A program made the translations under genes and the position numbers. Of a DNA stretch of 7,991 bases, positions 7,079 to 7,991 are shown piece after piece. The notes under the pieces were generated by a model, which was not told where the DNA came from, did no database searches, and saw only the letters and a list, made by a program, of their open reading frames with translations. Source of the stretch: Bacillota bacterium (GTDB lineage Bacteria; Bacillota; Bacilli; Bacillales; Cytobacillaceae). Every line of letters begins with the position of its first letter. Within the stretch, counting starts at the first letter, position 1. Location of the stretch: contig JAEWIG010000110.1 of assembly GCA_023387295.1 (NCBI GenBank), positions 1 to 7,991 of the forward strand, in the 5' to 3' direction.

Positions 7079-7109
7079 ATTACTAATTTTGTTCAAAATA
7101 ATTAGTAAT
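7079..7109. promoter_or_regulatory. Inverted repeat in the livJ leader, candidate operator
   Basis: ATTACTAATT (7079-7088) and its exact complement AATTAGTAAT (7100-7109) flank an 11-nt spacer. A second palindrome, ATTTTG-TT-CAAAAT (7086-7099), overlaps it with a slightly different centre. The whole lies roughly 30-60 nt downstream of the expected livJ transcription start and 19 nt upstream of the Shine-Dalgarno sequence. It could be a repressor site or an RNA hairpin. The 15-mer at 7085-7099 matches the CodY consensus AATTTTCWGAAAATT with four mismatches. The region is very AT-rich, so chance similarity is possible. Confidence 0.4.
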
Positions 7110-7144
7110 TCTTATTATCAGATTATTTAGTTTAATCTATCGCT

Positions 7145-7173
7145 AGTATAATAGTTTTTGATTAGTCTGTCAA
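7145..7173 (-). promoter_or_regulatory. Sigma-A promoter of the livJHMGF operon
   Basis: On the minus strand, TTGACA (7168-7173) is a perfect -35 box. It is followed by exactly 17 bp and then TATACT (7145-7150), a 5-of-6 match to the -10 box. Transcription should start near 7138, giving a leader of about 90 nt before livJ. The sequence upstream of the -35 is A/T-rich. Confidence 0.85.
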
Positions 7174-7238
7174 AACAATATTTTGTGAATAATGCTATTT
7201 TTCAAAAATATTTTAGCGCTATAGTAGGTTAAATAGAA

Positions 7239-7269
7239 AAAGAGCCTTCTCTAAACGAGAAAGCTCTTT
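7239..7269 (-). terminator. Rho-independent terminator of the NhaC-family gene
   Basis: AAAGAGCCTTCTC (7239-7251) pairs with GAGAAAGCTCTTT (7257-7269) with one mismatch and a 5-nt loop. On the minus strand it is followed by TTTTTCTATTT, a good U-tract, just after the TAA stop of the antiporter gene. It separates that gene from the livJ promoter. Confidence 0.88.
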
Positions 7270-7274
7270 ATTTA

Positions 7275-7991
7275 TTAGTTTACTGTGGGTTTTTCTATAA
7301 CTACATTTTCTTTTTTCCTTAGAGAAAAGGTAATTACAAAAAGTAACATTATTATTGTAATTAACGAAATAATAGTGCTTCCTGTAAATCCAAGTACAAC
7401 ATATCCAATCGCTGCAATCCCTGCACAAACGAGTGCATAAGGAAGCTGTGTCATAACATGATCCATATGGTTGCAACCTGCTCCAGTTGAAGACATAATC
7501 GTCGTATCAGAAATAGGAGAGCAGTGGTCACCAAATACAGCACCAGCTAATACAGCTGCCATTGCTGGTAATAATAAATTTATATCTGAAGCCGCGGCGA
7601 TATTACCAGCTATCGGCAGCAAAATGCCAAATGAACCCCATGAAGTTCCTGTACTGAAGCCCATAATCCCTGCAATGATAAATAAAATAACTGGTAATAA
7701 TGAAATATCCATATTGGAATTTTCCACAATACTCGCCATGTATTTCCCTGTTTCCAGTTGACCAATTAAATCTGAAATTGTCCAAGCAAATAATAGGATG
7801 TATACAGCAGGTAGCATTGACTTTGCACCTGATAAAGCACCTTTTCCAATAACATTACCGCTCACAGCTTTCAAAACAAACGCTTGGCGGATAAATAATC
7901 CCAGTGCAACGGCTAAGCCAAGGATTCCTCCAAGAATGAGCGATTTTGACACATCTGTATTTTCAAAAATAGCTAGAATGGAAGCATTTCC
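7275..7991 (-). CDS. NhaC-family Na+/H+ antiporter, C-terminal part (cut by window edge)
   Basis: A membrane antiporter of the Na_H_antiporter (NhaC) family, which exchanges protons for Na+ or, in some members such as MleN, couples Na+/H+ to organic acid exchange. Only the last 238 or so residues are in the window. The reading frame stays open from 7952 to the edge, so the GTG at 7952 is an internal valine codon, not the start. Landmarks, counted from the edge: several hydrophobic helices, GTSWGSFG at about 115-122, GDHCSPISDTT at about 154-164, then SSTGAGC and MDHVMTQLPYA, all typical of the NhaC C-terminal half. The tail after the last helix is short and charged (RKKENVVIEKP). It has its own terminator and is separate from the liv operon. 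Subfamily and transported ions cannot be decided from the fragment. Confidence 0.9.
   Translation of the reverse strand, partial: GNASILAIFENTDVSKSLILGGILGLAVALGLFIRQAFVLKAVSGNVIGKGALSGAKSMLPAVYILLFAWTISDLIGQLETGKYMASIVENSNMDISLLPVILFIIAGIMGFSTGTSWGSFGILLPIAGNIAAASDINLLLPAMAAVLAGAVFGDHCSPISDTTIMSSTGAGCNHMDHVMTQLPYALVCAGIAAIGYVVLGFTGSTIISLITIIMLLFVITFSLRKKENVVIEKPTVN

Noticed and set aside
7047..7140. T-box or other amino acid riboswitch in the livJ leader
   Set aside because: The leader is only about 90 nt, there is no T-box core sequence, and no terminator lies before the start codon.
7219..7785. Additional frames over the antiporter gene and its terminator
   Set aside because: Out-of-frame shadows; the NhaC motifs are all in the main frame, and one shadow runs through the terminator hairpin.
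7952..7952. GTG at 7952 as the start of a short antiporter-like protein
   Set aside because: The frame continues without a stop to the window edge with plausible protein sequence, and the family is much longer; this is an internal valine.

Overview
The window looks like chromosomal DNA from a low-GC, endospore-forming Gram-positive bacterium of the Bacillaceae. Three things point there: strong AGGAGG-type ribosome binding sites with some TTG/GTG starts, a sporulation-type cell wall hydrolase (LytH) divergent from lipA as in Bacillus subtilis, and a lipobox on the solute-binding protein. I cannot name the species.

Layout: (1) 42-959, minus strand, lipA, encoding lipoyl synthase. (2) 960-1183, the short divergent control region. 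(3) 1184-2179, plus strand, lytH, a secreted M23 metallopeptidase whose N-terminal half looks like a lysozyme/lytic transglycosylase domain. (4) 2207-2244, a perfect 17-bp stem terminator shared by the converging lytH and livF. (5) 2279-7046, minus strand, a complete branched-chain amino acid type ABC importer transcribed livJ-livH-livM-livG-livF. (6) 7275 to the window edge, minus strand, the C-terminal part of an NhaC-family Na+/H+ antiporter, ended by its own terminator at 7239-7269.

The importer has every part of a HAAT-type transporter: lipoprotein receptor (LivJ), two permeases (LivH, LivM) and two ATPases (LivG, LivF). The four genes livH to livF are packed with gaps of 0-1 nt or a short overlap, so they are very likely translationally coupled. 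livJ stands apart. It has a near-consensus sigma-A promoter (TTGACA, 17 bp, TATACT) and an inverted repeat in its leader. It is followed by a hairpin, then by a roughly 150-bp self-complementary intergenic repeat that reaches almost to the livH ribosome binding site, with a short deleted copy of the same repeat beside it. This arrangement would give much more receptor than membrane complex from one promoter.

Most of the window is ordinary core and transport metabolism. I see no phage, CRISPR, RNA gene or clearly new multi-gene system. The best items for a second look are the repeat pair inside the liv operon, the livJ leader palindrome, and the apparent lysozyme-like half of LytH with a glutamate at the catalytic position.
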